Positions 10,870 through 24,377 are shown, numbered from the stretch's first letter. The stretch is DNA of 64,000 nucleotides from Podospora pseudoanserina (GCF_035222485.1 NC_085922.1:2681001-2745000), one strand, 5' to 3'. Notes: a model not told the origin generated them from the letters alone. Translations and numbers: made by a program.

Positions 10870-11643
10870 ATGTCCCAAGCAGAACCCCCCCCTCAAGACC
10901 CAAAACTCCCCAAAGACAAATATACCTCCCTCCTCAACACCCTCTCCCTCTCCATCTCAAAATCTCACTCCTCCATCCTCTCTTCCATCTCCCACCACCG
11001 CAAAGCTCCCACAACCAAGTCCTCACTCTCCTCCACCTCCCGCCACCAACCCCCTCCCCAAAGCAACACCGATTCGGACCTATCTTACATCCCCCCACCA
11101 AATCAAGGCATCGGCTTCTCCTCATCCAAACCCCTCCCCACAGCCCAACAGCTCGCAACCGACGACCTCAAGAAAAAACTCCTGGGGAAAAACGCCTTGC
11201 GACAAAAAGAGGAAGCAAAGCGCAAGAAGGAAGAGAGCGAGTCCGAGGATGAGGTCGGGAGGGGGGGGCTGGGACGCAAGACAAAGAGGGGGAGGGTAGC
11301 GGAGCCGGAACCGGCAGGGAGGAGGAAGAAGAAGGTCAGGGTTGAGGAGCCTAAGCCTGTCAGTACCGGTGAAGAAAAGGGTATTTCAGCTGCGGCTGTG
11401 GAGGGGAAGGAGGAGAGTGTAGAAGGAGATGTTCAGACGGAGGATGTGCTTGGGAATGACGAAAAAGAGGAGGAGGTAACACCACCGACGATAAATGGAA
11501 AAGAAAAGGTGGACGGGGAGGACGGAGAGAAGAAAAGGAAGAGGAAAAAGAAGAATGAGAAAAAGAAGAGAAAGGCATCTAGGACAGAGGGGGGTGGTGA
11601 TGGAGATGGGGCTGCTGTGGAGGGGGATGAGGAGGAGGACTGA
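10870..11643 (+). CDS. Lysine-rich, probably nucleolar protein (possible DUF3245)
   Basis: Single exon, 257 aa. The N-terminal half has a Ser/Thr-rich segment and then GIGFSSSKPLPTAQ, followed by LKKKLLGKNALRQKEEAKRK. That short conserved block, with a GxG turn and a KLLGK core, resembles the fungal DUF3245 family (from memory, not searched). The rest is low-complexity Lys/Glu/Arg with several nuclear-localisation-like clusters (KKRKRKKKNEKKKRK), which suggests a nuclear or nucleolar place. Function unknown. The CACCATGTCC context at 10870 fits the start. Confidence 0.7.
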   Translation: MSQAEPPPQDPKLPKDKYTSLLNTLSLSISKSHSSILSSISHHRKAPTTKSSLSSTSRHQPPPQSNTDSDLSYIPPPNQGIGFSSSKPLPTAQQLATDDLKKKLLGKNALRQKEEAKRKKEESESEDEVGRGGLGRKTKRGRVAEPEPAGRRKKKVRVEEPKPVSTGEEKGISAAAVEGKEESVEGDVQTEDVLGNDEKEEEVTPPTINGKEKVDGEDGEKKRKRKKKNEKKKRKASRTEGGGDGDGAAVEGDEEED

Positions 11644-12035
11644 GTTATTACTCGATGTCTAATGTGCTGTTGTACCAAGCTGCCTTGAGAACGGAGCTTG
11701 ACCAGTTGTTGTAGTTCATACTTGACCGCTGCAAAAGCACCAGATTAACCAAGCTACAATTGCTGATATTGTCCCATTCAGGCCGCAGCCATCAGTTCTA
11801 TGCTGCTCTGCTGCAAGCCGTTGGATGATAAAAGAAAAAACTCCATCCACCCACTTGACAACTACTATGCATAATAACCCGCCTTTGCTATGTTATTTAG
11901 TTCTTTGGTAACCAGACCCCCTAACCCCTCGAATATGCCCCCCTTTCCTTGATCCCTTCACACAATGTAAACGTGTTTTTGAGTTACACCCTTAATACAT
12001 ATATCCCCCCCCCTCCTCGAAGCCAAATGCCATGC
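11644..12035. other. Convergent 3' intergenic region
   Basis: Tail-to-tail spacer of 392 bp between the lysine-rich gene and the gyp5-like gene. Nothing beyond presumed 3' UTRs is seen. Confidence 0.5.
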
Positions 12036-14949
12036 TTAGTTATCAAACTGCTTCTTCAACTCCTTCCACTTTTGCTTGAGTGTCTCATGTTGAGAATTGA
12101 CCTAGTCACAAAGACGTTAGCATCATCAGTCATCGATAGTGGATAGTAAAAGGCAACAACACACCTCAGCATACTGCACCTTGGTAGCCACCAGCTCCTC
12201 CTCCAAGTCCTTCAACTCCTTCTCCAACCTCTCATTCTCCTCGTGCACCTTCTCATTCCTCTTCATCAAATCCCCCCGTTCCAACTCCCACGCCTGCTCC
12301 AGCTCCTCGGGCTGCTTCTCAATCACAATCCTCAACTCCTTCACCTGCCCCCTCAAGCTTTCATTCTCATCCTTCAACTCCTCATTCTCCACCTTGGTCT
12401 TGACCAAATCCGTCGCCAGCTCCGCCTGCTCCCGATCATGAGCCTCGATCCTCTCCTCCAACCGCCTCACCCTGCTCGCATAACTCGCATTCGCCGACCT
12501 CAACCCCTCCAGCTCCTGCTCCCTCTCCTTCTCCGCCCTCGTCTTCTCCTCCCACTCCACCTTGTAAGCCTGCAGCACCTCGGGCGTAATCTTCACCTCG
12601 CACGCATCCCTGACCAGCTGATCCGCCCGGTAAACCTCCTTGTCCAGACTGCTGCTGCTGCTCCCAAAGAACCCATTCTCCAAAATCGAATTCGTCGACG
12701 GGGTGGCATCAATATAAAAATCAAACAGCCTGTCCTTCAAAAACGTCGTCAGGGCGCTCATGTCCGTGATTCCCAGCAGTGCCGCCGCGTTCTTTTGCAT
12801 GAGCACAATGCCAAACCTCAAGATCGCGCTCAGCCCCTCCGAGAGGATCAAGTCATAAATCCTCAACACCAGCTGCAGCGGGAAGCGGTACGCAAACAGC
12901 GTCAAGAACCACTGCGTGGCATACAAGTGCGGCGTGATCCCCCTCCTCCGCAAGTGGCAGTACAGCGCCGGCTCCAGATCCTCCAGCAGCCTCTCAAACT
13001 GGAACAGCCTCAGGTGCAGCCCCGGCATGTCCGCCACAAACAGATCCCGCAGCTGGTAGTGATTCATCAGCCTGACCAACAGGCAAAAGGCCTCCTCCTC
13101 GGCCATGTTGAAGAGCAGCGGCATGATCAAAAAGTTCATGCCCTGCGCGTACCCAACCTGCTCGTCAAACAGCGCATACGCCTTGCACACGCCAAACAGG
13201 CCTTCCTGGAGCCCTTGGGCGGCAGCGTACTTGGAGTAGCTTGTTCGAGCACCCAGATCCCTCCTGATGACCTTTTCCAGCTTCTGAAGCTGAGCAAGAT
13301 CTTCCTTATCCTTCTTCTTGCGCTCGGCAGCAGCGGCGGCGGATTTGATAGAGTCAGTCTCCTTATCGGTAGGCGAAGAACCACCGGTAGAGCCAGCCTC
13401 GGAGTTGACCGACGAGGCAGACGAGGCCGAGTCCTTGGTGCTCCCGTTGGCGGTGCCATTAATCTCCTTGTCAGTGCCCCTAGCAACAAGTTCCCGATAT
13501 ACTATCTCGAGCTCTTCGTTCTTGCTCTGAGCCAGCACCTGCCAAATAACACCGCGGATGGCGCTCGGAATGCCGGTAGCAATCGCCTTATTCAGCTCCT
13601 CGGCACTCGTCCGGGCCACCGCCGCAGGACCCTCATAGACAACGGCCTGCCAAAGATCCCAATCAACCGGCGTGTCGGCCATGGCAGAAGGCCCGGCATT
13701 GACACCCGAGACAGTGCCCGGAGCCAGATTCCGGTTCGGGCTTTGCGGCAGCGGCGAGGGCGGTGGTTTCGGGATCGAAATAGTATCAGCATCGCCGTCC
13801 TCATCACCTTGCTTCTCCTCGTCCCCATTCATACCAGGAATCCCAGCCTCTTCCCTCATCCGCAGCGCCTTGAACCGATCCTTCAAGCTGTTCCTCGACC
13901 CGATCGCCCTTGTCTCGTCATCCTCGTCCAGCTTGCTCAGCATCATTTCCGGATTGCTCGTCATGGTGGCGACCGAGCTAGCCGTATTCCTCCTCGGGGA
14001 AGGTGCTGGTGGCACAGGTGCCTCAACCTTGGTCGAGCTTCTCGAAAGCCATGAAAAGGGGCTGTTGAACTTCCGACCAGTCGGCGCGGGAGCAGCAGTC
14101 GAAGGAGGATTTGGCGAGGGCGGCGCAGCCGGGGGACTCTTTGACCGAGTATCCCAGGGCATGCTGATGCTGCTAAAAGACATAGTTTTGGCAGTGTGAG
14201 CCTTTTCCGGGGCAGGGGCGGGCTTCTCTGCGATGGCAGGTTCGGGGCTGGTCGGGACGGGAACCTCCTGAGCTACCGCTGGTGCCGCAGCAGCGGGGAC
14301 GGAAGCGGCAATTTTGGCTAGTTGGGTGGCGGCCGTTGGAGTTGAATCGTCGTCTAGGTTCACGTTGTCGAGAGAGCCGGCAGAAGCTTCAGAGACACGG
14401 GAGAAACGGCGCGATATTCTGTGGTCGCTCGGCGTAGGGGATTCCGGCTTTTCGACCACATCGGCGGGCCCATCGACAGTGAGCACAGATTGCCGAGCGG
14501 GAGCAACTGGGGACTGAGGCTCCTCGTAGTCGGACTCAGTTTCCTCCTCCACGACGAGGGGCGTGACCACGGACGGTTGTCGCTTGGTCAACGACCGGAC
14601 CGAACCTGTCTCGCCCGACTCGACGGCATCTTCAAAGGTGTCCTGCTCGTTGCAAAAAAACAAATGATTAGTACGACATTGAGGTTGTGTGACGGTGTCA
14701 TCGGGAGATGGCAGGAGGAGATTTGGGGTGGTCCATGCAAGACCAGCCAGCTCCCGTCAGCAGGCGAAAAAGTCGACGTACCGTGTCCTTGTCCGAGTCC
14801 CTTGATGGCGGCCTCTGCTCCTGCTGTGGTGGTGCTTTTGGGGTTTGGACCGTTTCTTGATCCGCTACGGGAGAAAGCGGCGTTTGTTGCAGCTCCTCCC
14901 TCTCCTCCACGACAGGAGACTTGATCGTCTCCTCGATGGCTGTCGACAT
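12036..14949 (-). CDS. gyp5: TBC-domain Rab GTPase-activating protein, Gyp5-like
   Basis: Three exons: complement(12036..12101, 12165..14642, 14782..14949), giving 903 aa; introns are 63 and 139 nt with exact phases. Gyp5-type proteins accelerate GTP hydrolysis by Ypt1/Sec4 Rabs in ER-Golgi and exocytic traffic. Residues 1-390 are Ser/Pro/Glu-rich and disordered. The TBC domain spans about 415-700: GIPSAIRGVIWQVL, then the arginine-finger motif IRRDLGART, then the glutamine-finger motif YAQGMNF. A long coiled coil (about 740-900) ends in LKQKWKELKKQFDN on the last short exon. The start ATG at 14949 is the first in frame after an open but ATG-free upstream stretch. The antisense 603-aa frame is a shadow. 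Its presumed substrate Ypt1 is encoded 8 kb away, which is probably coincidence. Confidence 0.92.
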
Positions 14950-17003
14950 GGTGACCTTTACCGCCGGCGCAACCCTCTCCTTGTTCCCGTCACCCTTCAC
15001 CGGCGTTGTCGTATCACGTTCTATAATAGGCGGCGAAACGAGGTCGGAATGATGCTGTCGTAGTTTGCTCACGCGCGCAGCTTTGTGGCCATGAACAAAA
15101 AAAGGGGGTGGATATCCGTATGGAATCGACTTTCTAGATGGCGAGCGCCGGGGTGGATGATTTGGGTAATCGTTGTTGCAGTGTCTCGTGTCAAGAGGGA
15201 AAACCGTTGGTTGAGGTGTCCTTCGTCAAAAAGAGAAAAAGACGTCGTCGTAACAGGAGAGCAAAAAAAGAAAAAAGAAAAAAAACTGTATGGATTCTCT
15301 CTCCCTCTCTCTCTGCTGGAGTAAGATCAGGAAAAGTGTTCAGGTGGTTTTTTTGGAATGAAGCGCTTCGTTTGCGCCTGCCCGGACGGAGCCCCTTATT
15401 TCCAATCGAGGTTTCCGCTAAAACGGGGGCCTAGGTTGCCAGCTGTGGAGGGGCATGGGGGGCGAGCAGCACCAGCACAGGATTGCCGGGCCCCTCTCAA
15501 CAGGCGATCTCCTTGACATTAACCAACGGGGGGCACTGCTCACGAGCTGACCACAGCTTCAGAACTTCAACCTCCACACCTTGGTCATCTTGTGGTAATT
15601 GTCTAATAAATGGCATTTCTCGCGTTTAATCGACACCCACGCCATTAAACACGGTTCCCATACCTCGACGTGACAGCTGTTCCAATTCCTTCTTGGCTCA
15701 GTCATCCGTCATCCGTACGTACCACACTGCTGCATATCCAACACCTACAGGCAACTAACAACAAAGAACCTATTGCACAGTCTATTCATTCTCCTCCTTA
15801 TCAAACCGTATATACTCCGTACCCTCCCTCGTCTTCACATCTGTCCATGTCTTCAAGAACAAGTATCACCCCAAAGAACGCAGCTAGGGATAAGCGCTAC
15901 CTTGGCGATACCTCCGCCATCCCCCTCACCACCTCATAGGCCACGGTACCGCCGAAGTCACACACCACCTCACCTCCACCCCTTCCGAACGTTTCGTTTC
16001 ATCGTTTCAGCCCTTTCCTCTTTTGGTTGGGGGCTGCTCGTTTCCAGTTCTTCTGTCCTTCCACAGGATCGCCAACCGTTCCAACGCCTCTCCCGGTGCA
16101 GATCACCCTCACAGGCGGAGCTGCATCGTCCGATCTTTTCTTCCTTACCTCGAATCAGAATGTTCCAACCGGCTTCTGTTGCAGACGTCGTCCACCAACA
16201 GAACAGCAAAGCAAACAGTTTTGACAGCTGCAAACTACCATAATGCGAAACTAGTCCAACGTTACCTCATTCAACATGACTCCATTCACGTCATGTAGGA
16301 AAAAGAAGCGAGAGCAAATTCCACCCCCGGATGACCCGAGATTTGGTAAAACATTCAGTTCGCATTAACTGAAATCTCACACAAATCTGCCTTGCGAGGA
16401 TATATGTATGTATCGTCTCCGCAGCGTTAATTAGGACGGAAAAAAAAAGGAAATAAAACTTTGCGATATTGACAGGGCAATGCACAGATAAAACCAGGGA
16501 ATCCCCACGATGTTCTAAATATATATATATTTTTGATTTCTGGAGTCTCAAAGCTCAAGAGCTTCATCAATCGCAGATATGTCTGGGTTCAACCCTATGA
16601 AACAGAAAACCATGTTGAACATGAAAAACAAGGGACAAAACAAACATTGTAATTCTGGATGAAAGTCACCCTTCACCACCTTCTCCTTCTCTATTAGTAG
16701 TATGCAATACAGTAGTACCCTCTACAGGCCACCCAGATCCAGCTGTCCAACTCGCATCTCATCACCTCCTCTGTGATGTGTCCAGTCCAGTCCTGTTGGA
16801 ACCCTCACACCCTCACAATCTAAAAAGTCAAAAAGAAAAAAGCTCGTGGTATCACCCCTTTCCCTTCTCAAGCCCAACGACCATCTACCCATCCGATCAC
16901 CTTTAACCAAATAACGCCCGGAAAAAAAGATCACAAAAGAAACCCAGTCGCTATGCATTCCCCCCTTCCTACCCATACCCAGAAACAAACAAAAATAAAA
17001 ATA
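14950..17003. other. Intergenic region, no supported gene
   Basis: 2.05 kb between the gyp5 promoter and the 3' end of the next minus-strand gene. A-rich and CT-rich tracts lie at about 15262-15315, and an AT run at about 16518-16530. ORFs between 15670 and 16300 overlap one another in all frames and show no domain; a short protein spliced near 16070 cannot be ruled out but is not supported. Confidence 0.45.
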
Positions 17004-20000
17004 TCAAGCCAACCCCAACCACTTCAGCGCCTTCTTCCCATCCCCCCCACCACCACTCCCCCTCCGCCTCCCATACATAGGCATCAACCTCCTCTCCTCC
17101 TCATCCAACTCCCCGTAATCCTCCTCATCATACGACGACGTAACTGGCAGGTGACTCAGCGTAGCCACCTGTCTCAACCGGTTGTTATTCCCACCATTAT
17201 GGCTCAAACTCTGGGAAGACGCCGTCCCCGTAGAAAACCCATACGGCCTACCTGTTGAGCCTTGCCCCCCAAGATGAACCGCCTGCCCCCTCGGCCTCCC
17301 CCACCCACCACCCCGCTCCATCTGCTTCTGCGCCGTCAACGGATGCGGGCTCTGCATCGTCACAGGCGTCACATTTCTCGAGATCGGCGTCATGTTCCTC
17401 GGCGTGGGAGTCACAATTCTCGACCCGGGCGTCATATCCCTCGGCGACATCGCCCCCCGCGACAGCGCCGCCGAATCCCTAAAAACCGGCGGCCGCAACC
17501 CACTAGGACAAAACGATTCCGCCGGCGACGCAGGCGGCGTGTCCAACCCCGAGCTGGCAATAGAATGATGCCTCACCTTTTCCCCCTGCTGCTGATACTC
17601 CTCCGTCGTCTGCGTCCTTGCCGCCTTGATGATCAACGCCGGATAAACCTGCTTCCTTGTCCCCGTCCCTTCCCTCGGTCTCGCAACCTCGCTGATCGGC
17701 GTTTTGGGTGGCGTGTAAAAATCCGACACCGACACCAGCTGCTTCTGCACCGACGCAAGAAACGTGGCCGTGTCCGCCTCGCTGGCTACAGAAGGGAGGA
17801 TGTAATCCGCCTGGGTGAATGATGGGGAGCCGAGCAGTGCTTCGAGTATGCTCCCAAAGTCCTCTTGTGACATGGGCGCAGTGGAGGATTTGTAGACTTC
17901 AATGCTGGGCGGTGGGGAGAAGGGTCGGTTGAGCGCCGAGGCGTCCCCGTTGATGACGCCGGCTATTCTCATGATTTCGTTCCCCATGAGTTTTTGGACT
18001 GCGAGGATAGTTTCGAGGTGTTCGGAGGGGTATTCGATGAGGAGGAACCGGACTTGAGGGCGGGAGCAGAGGTAGCGTTCGATGTAGGGGATTATCAAGG
18101 CCGCGAGGACTGCTCGGTCTGAAAAGGGGTTTGCTTGGGTTTGCTTGGAGAGTGGTTGGGCGGTGTAGGCTTGCATTGCGGCGCCGATGAGGTCTCTATG
18201 TAGGGTTAGCAACTGATAGATGACGGGTTAGAAGTTGGGGGAGCCGTACCTCAGGCTCACGCGCCCAGTCCTAGAAACACCATCTTTGCAACCGAGCTTC
18301 TCAAGTAGTTGAACCACCTCATCAAGTCGAGCCTTGCTCACCCCAACCTCGCCACCCACTCCCAACATCATGTCAACCTTGCCCTTCCTCACATACCGGC
18401 TCACCACAGAAAGCTCGTCCCAAATGCTATCCGTCACCGACCCATCCCCCAACGACCTCGGCTGCCGCCGCCCCGTCCGCGTCTGCGCGCACTGTGAAGT
18501 AAGAATCGACCTCAGCGAATTCTGCGTCACAACCGACGTCTCCTCCCCAACCGGCAAACTCCAAAACTGCTGACCCCCCTCAAGCGCACTCACCGGCCTC
18601 GCCTCCGAAGGCGTCGGCGAATGCCCCGGCGTTGGCAACCCATGAACCAACCCACCATTAACCCAACTCTGCTTCCTCCCATCACCCGCCGCCTCCGCAA
18701 AAGCCCCCGGGCTCAAACTCTCCAGCATCCTCCTCGTATTATCATACCCCTTCTCCAAAACCCCCGAGTCAAAGGCGGCGGTGGTCCGAACCGGCATCCT
18801 ATCCGTATAATCGCCTCTCTGAAAGCCCTGAAATACCAAATCCAGCGATTCGTCCGATTGGGGTGTAGAAAGATGGATTACCAAATCCTCCCTCAGCGGC
18901 AGCACCGGTTCAAATGTTTTGTCGGTCTCGGTCGCGGCGGCGGCGGCGGTGCTCTCGTGATCGGACGGTGGTGGCTCGGTGGTGAGATTGGCGTTGTGAC
19001 CTCGGCCCCACTGCTCAAACAAGCCCAAGCGGTGGTAACCTCCCATGTTGTCATCATCGCGGTCCACCCCCAAATGCCTCCCAAGGCTCGTCAAGTTATT
19101 TTCAAACGCCAGCTTGTCATCTGCCGACCGTGGCCTCTCATTTTCAACACGACACCCTCGAGAAGAAAACGACGGGTCGGATTGGTCCCCCTCAGCAAGG
19201 GGGAGCGGCGGCTCCTCCCTGATTCCAGTCCACCTAATAAGAGGCGACGGAATCTCAATCCTCAGAGGCGTTCGTCGGGTGCCTGATGCCAATGTCTTTC
19301 CGCAAGAAGATGAGCAAGGCAACGTAATAAGCCCGTTCTTGTTATCGCGCCCCTCACTCGAAGCCGCTGACGACGACGACCCCTTAGATCCCCCCAGCAC
19401 TACACTCCCCGCGACAGAGTCCACCACCGACAAGCTCATGCTCCTCCTCACAACCTTCCTCTTCCTGATCTCCACAATCCTGACCGTCATATCAACCTCA
19501 TTGATACCACCCGCCGGCTGCAAAAAAGCCGTTTCCCTATCCAGCAAATCCGCCGCCCTCATCGCCCTGATCACAGGGTCCTCAAACGGGCTGTGGCGTT
19601 CTGTCTGCTGGACAAGCACAGTCTCCTTTGGCAACGATGGCGTGGCATTCCTGAGACGCAACGGTCGCGGCACTAGACCGGCAGATCTCGGGCTAGCAGC
19701 AACAACCTTGACTTTCTCCAAGGCCGCTACCGAAGGACCGTGGTTCTTGGCGCAACGGCGTGAGGCTTCCCTAGCAAGGTGAGCAGCACCTTTGCTAGCC
19801 AGTTGGCAGAACACCAGATCTGCCTCCTCGACGTTGCCGCTGGTTTGTTGCTTGCTGATCGCCGAGAGACATAGCGCGTGAGCTCCGACTGTGCCCCCGT
19901 GTGTGAACACGATGCGCCCTTCCTCGGGTGTGGATTGCTGCAGGAACTCTTGGGCTTCGGCATGTCGTTTTTGGGCGGCGACATGGACCCTGTGGATGAG

Positions 20001-20180
20001 CTGGGTGGCGTCAGGGTAGTCGTCTTTGTTGATGTTGCCGAGGTAGTGTTGGAGGGCGGGGAGGATGAGGATGTGAGGTGAGGTGGGCAGGAGGCGCAGC
20101 TGGGTCGCTACCAGTCTTGCTGGACCTTCCAATGCCACCAGACAGCCGTTTAGCTCTGGCGAGCCTGTCGATTCTGCCAT
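17004..20180 (-). CDS. Large fungal protein of unknown function
   Basis: Two exons: complement(17004..18195, 18250..20180), giving 1040 aa. The 54-nt intron has donor GTACGG, branch GCTAAC and acceptor CATAG and joins in phase. Residues 1-200 look folded (NGCLVALEGPARLVATQLRL, then IVFTHGGTVGAHALCLSAIS). The centre is Ser/Pro-rich. A second folded part (about 600-760) reads KGKVDMMLGVGGEVGVSKAR and, across the splice, DLIGAAMQAYTAQPLSKQTQ, then IIPYIERYLCSRPQVRFLLI. The C-terminus contains imperfect PRDMTPGSRIVTPTPRNMTP-type repeats. I recognise it only as a conserved fungal hypothetical sometimes labelled gastric mucin-like; no function should be inferred. Confidence 0.8.
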
Positions 20181-22797
20181 GTTGTTGTCGTCGTCGAGAA
20201 TATTTTCTCTGAATTATTCGCCGTGGGATCTTGTCGTCTGAAGGGTGATGGCAGCAACGACCCGGCCATAAAGCATGCTCGGCCCGTCTCCAAGGAAGTA
20301 CCAGGTATGTTCTCCCGTCGTTGGCCTGGCAATCAGAGAAGAAAGAGAAAGCGAAAAGAAATGCTCGTAAGTCGTAAGGGTTGGTTTATACCTGCTGTGC
20401 GCGCAACAACCAACAATGATGTCGCTTAGACAGCCGGTGGCTTGTGAAGAAGAAAATCAAGAGAGACCAGGCTCGGGCATTGCAAATGCACCTGAGGAAA
20501 TAAAGCGATGTAAAAAGTAAAGGAGGACGAGAACAGGAGGGGGTGGCTTCCTCGAGATAGAAAAAAAAAAGAATTGGGTCGCAAATGGGCCAAGTCGCAG
20601 AGCAGACAGACAGAAGACAAGGGCGGGCCAGACTCTGAATGAAGTGGATGCGGGTATCCAGAATCGCTCACTCACTCGTGTGGGTAACACCACCGGTTTA
20701 ACCGTAGCGTCCTAGTCCTGGTTTTTCCCCAGCTTCCTAGTGAATTGAAACGGAGGCTTATTATTTTTTTCTAGAATTTTTGGGGGTTTGCCAGCCTGGA
20801 AGCACCAGTGCCACTTGGTTGCGCCTTGCAAACGGCGGCCAAAATAGAAGCATCAGGAGGAGGGGCTTGCTCCCAAGTGGTGTGGGATGGAAACGGGCTT
20901 GAAAAAAATAACAGAGGAAGGGAACAAATAAACTTGAGTATTTACCCATCAGTCCAACCAGTCATGGACCGGGTTCGGTGAAGCTAATATCCATAATAGC
21001 AGGATGTTAACAACAAACCAACACCAATGGAAGCTGGGAAGGATCAACTTTGGGTATCAGTCAAATCTGACAGACACATCTCTCCGTTCTCCGTAACTAC
21101 TGAGGTATTTTTTTTTTCTTTCTGGCCTTCTCTCCCTCTTGGATGCTTCGCTTCCATTGCACCACATACGGTGGTCCGGACAAAGTACCACCCTTTTTTT
21201 TTCCCCTCCTCGACCCTCATGCCGAGGAGCATAAACGAAGAACAACGTCTCTTCCGGCCTTCGGACCTTCAGCCGGGTGCCAACATGACTTCGAAACACC
21301 TTTAGCAATGTTGTGTGAGGGATTCAAACCTTGTTGGGAGGAGGGGTCTCCGTAAGCGCCTCTTGCAGACCTGCCTAGTGTGCGCACACCAACCCTCAAC
21401 TTTTATCACCAGGAACAGCGTTTGTGGGAGGAGGAATATGTCGTTGTGAGTGAAGTGAGAGACAATGCCACGCCACCATCATACTTGCTGCTGCGGAGGC
21501 TGCTGCATGTAGGTAGCTTGGTCAGACAGAAAGAAAAAGGGGGCAAGATCAGCTCAGTTTACACAATATGCAAGCAATCACCACATGCTGCGAGAATGGG
21601 TGGGTGTCTTGGGTGAACCGATGTGTGAACCGATGTTGATGAAGTGTCTGACATGAGAAGAAACAAGGCTAGTTCCATGCAGGGATTTGACTAAAAAAGC
21701 GGAGGGTTCCATAGTGTGTGTGACGGATATTCTTCCACAAAACAATGGCACAGCAAAGTAAGCCAGATACATAACACCTCATAGCTACACTCCAAGAACA
21801 ATTGGCACACTTTGAGATACAGGCATCACTCTCCCCTCAAGATACTTGAAGACCTCTTGATTGACCGAGAGGCCTACTTGGTTCCTTGTACAGGGTAGAC
21901 AAAGGTGCCATGATCATCAGCCATTCTCCCCCGCCCAATATTTTGTCCAGTCAGGCAGGGCTGACCCACCGTGAGATAGCGCTTCTGGGCAATCCCGATC
22001 CGGGGATGGGCCCTCCATCCCGTGTAAAAATAGTGACGTACCGCTGTCCAACCCCTTCTCCTCCCAGCTTTGATCTCCCAGTGGTTCGCCAATCGTTCGA
22101 CAGATTTGGGTTGTCAACAACACTCAGTCCTCGTCCCACGGTACCCAAGATGTTCCTCCAGACATGACTCTTCTGGTGACAAACGGCAATTTATTTTTCT
22201 GACACCCTGTTATCCTTGCTTTTTTCCGGAGGTGCTGTTGATGGCTCTAGTCTCTCTACGCCGTACCAACTGCCGGCAAGGCTCGGGGGCTACGTCTAAT
22301 GCAACTTCATCTGCTTCAGCCAGCCAGCTTCCTTTGACTCGGCCGATGTCCATTCTCTACAACCTGCTGATGAATGCAAGTGCTCCAAGACATACATTCA
22401 TACACCTGAAGTGGCGTCAATAATCATGGTTTTCGGCCATTTCCGGGGAAATATAGCTGGCAAGCCCCGAGATATTCCCAAGTTGTTATGGTGTTGCCTT
22501 GAAACTTCATTATCACCGACCAACCTCGCAGAGCGCTTCCGTCCGACTCGAATAGCACGCCTCTAGGCAGCCTCCCGTCAAGCTGAGCGGAAACATGCAG
22601 CTCACGCTCAGTCCTTGCAATCACGCGCAATCAAACCCGGTGGCGTCCCAGGAACCACGTGTAGAACGACGGGAACACTGAAACAAGCAGGTCTGGAAGA
22701 GCAACCCGCAGCAATACGCAGGAACACAGTGTCTGAGGGCAAAAGATACGAACTGCAAGCCAGGGTGGCGTGCCCGAGCCTAAGCCTGAGGTACTTT
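20181..22797. other. Intergenic region, no supported gene
   Basis: 2.6 kb spacer. It presumably holds the promoter of the 1040-aa gene on the left and the 3' UTR of the WD40 gene on the right. Runs of T occur at about 21106-21120 and 21190-21200. Short ORFs lack any protein-like features. Confidence 0.45.
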
Positions 22798-24119
22798 CTA
22801 TTCTTCATCGTCGTCCTCCATCAGGGCAGCGAGCTCTGCTTCCTCTTCGGCACTCAGCAGGCCCTCGGGTTTAGTTTCCTCCCTTTTTTCCTCCGCGACA
22901 GGCTTCTTCTGTTCTTCAACCAAAGTGTCCAGACCTGCCTTTGCCAAGGGCCACACCCGAACAGTGCCGTCGATACCAACACTGCAAAGTCTCTCAGCCG
23001 ACCCCTTGGCATTCTTCAAGAGCACCAGCTCAGTAACCTCATCATAGTGCCCCAGCAGAGAGCAGTACAGCTTCCCCGAAGCCCGATCCCAGAACTTGAT
23101 GTCCTCGTCCCTCCCAGCCGTGATCACCCATTGGTCCGTGACAGCCACAGCGCGAACATGATCCCCATGCTGAAAACTGTCCTCGCAGCTGAAGTTCTTT
23201 ATCCTCGACAGGCACTTGGCCGTCCCGTCTCCGCTCGACGTCCACAAGTCGACCTCGTCCCCGTCGTGGTCGAGTACGAGTTTGTAGACGGTTGTCTCGT
23301 GCTCCAAAATTGTCCGCCTTTCCGTGCCAGGCGCATTGGGCAGCTCCTCGACCACCTGCTCCCAGCCGTCGGTCCGAATCTTCCACCGTCGAATATGCGG
23401 GTCACTGCTCGCACTGATGAGGGAGATCTCGGATTCGGTTGAGGCTGCGTGGTCGACGGCTAGATCTTGGATGCTGAGCATGTTGACAACATCGTCTTTG
23501 AGGGTGTGGATGCGGGCTCCGGAGGCGATGTCCCAGACGATGATCTTCTTGTCGGCGCCGCCACTGATGAGGATGTCTTTGCCTCGGAGCCTGGCGCAGA
23601 CGACTGCTTTGACAAAGTCTGCGTGGCCGATGTACTTTTTCCCTGGTGTCTTGGTGTCCAAGTCCCAAGACCAGACTGACTTGTCCCAGGCACCAGCAAA
23701 GAGTGTCCCGTTATTTGGGCCTCCGACGGTGACACAGCTGACTGGTGTTGTTGGGCCGCGATAGACTGCTTTGGTGTTTTCAGGATCCTGTTCACTATCA
23801 GCATATGCTGTGGGTTGCTAAGGAATCCAATCATTTACCTCAAAGTCCACCCTCCTCACAGCTCCTGCAGACTCGGCAACCAAGATAGCAGAAGACGGGG
23901 ATCTGGGGTCCAGCACAGCTGCGAGGATCTTGGACTTTAAGACGATGGGGTTGCCGTATCTGTTGCCAGACTTGGCCGCCCTTCTTTGCCTTGTGGCCTG
24001 CTCTGCACTTTGTTGGTGTATAGGTTAGCTCGTGATCCAAACACTCACGAATAGGGGCCCCTGTCAGTTTGGATAACTCACTCTGTCTCGAAAAAGTGAC
24101 CTGGGTCTGAGGACTGCAT
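22798..24119 (-). CDS. WD40-repeat protein
   Basis: Three exons: complement(22798..23787, 23839..24007, 24082..24119), giving 398 aa. The first intron uses an AAAG acceptor (AACAAAG at 24008-24014), which gives FFETDAEQATRQRR and is the only choice that keeps the downstream frame. The protein starts MQSSDPGHFFETD, has about six WD-type blades (VWSWDLD, IIVWDIASG, IKFWDRASG, VRVWPLA) and ends in an acidic tail LSAEEEAELAALMEDDDEE. I do not know which WD40 subfamily this is. It is transcribed divergently from ctf4/sepB with 491 bp between start codons, so the two could share regulation. Confidence 0.85.
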
Positions 24120-24372
24120 CTTGACTGCGGGGTTATCGATTTTGAACTGGGAAAAAGGAGACAAAAGAAGAGAAAAACAGCCCCTGACTTATAGATCTGG
24201 AAATACAGCTGCCTGGCCACCCGGAAGATGTATATTCTGCTGCCTTCAGTTCATGATAGTGTAATCAGTGGTCACCAGCGGATCAGTGCAAGCCCGACAG
24301 AAGGGGATGGACATGCCAGGCGGTGACAGCTGACAGTTCTTGATGCGTGGTGTAGTGTAAGTGGGACACGGG

Positions 24373-24377
24373 CCAAT
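24373..24377 (+). promoter_or_regulatory. CCAAT box in the divergent promoter
   Basis: GGCCAATTGA lies about 235 bp upstream of the sepB ATG and 255 bp from the WD40 ATG. It is a candidate binding site for the fungal CCAAT-binding (HAP) complex; motif only. Confidence 0.3.

Noticed and set aside
12243-14054. 603-aa open frame on the + strand
   Set aside because: Antisense shadow of the gyp5-like gene, with no domain and odd Arg/Leu/Gln/Pro composition.
15670-16300. Overlapping short frames that might form a small spliced gene
   Set aside because: No consistent splice model, no domain, and similar ORF density in all frames.
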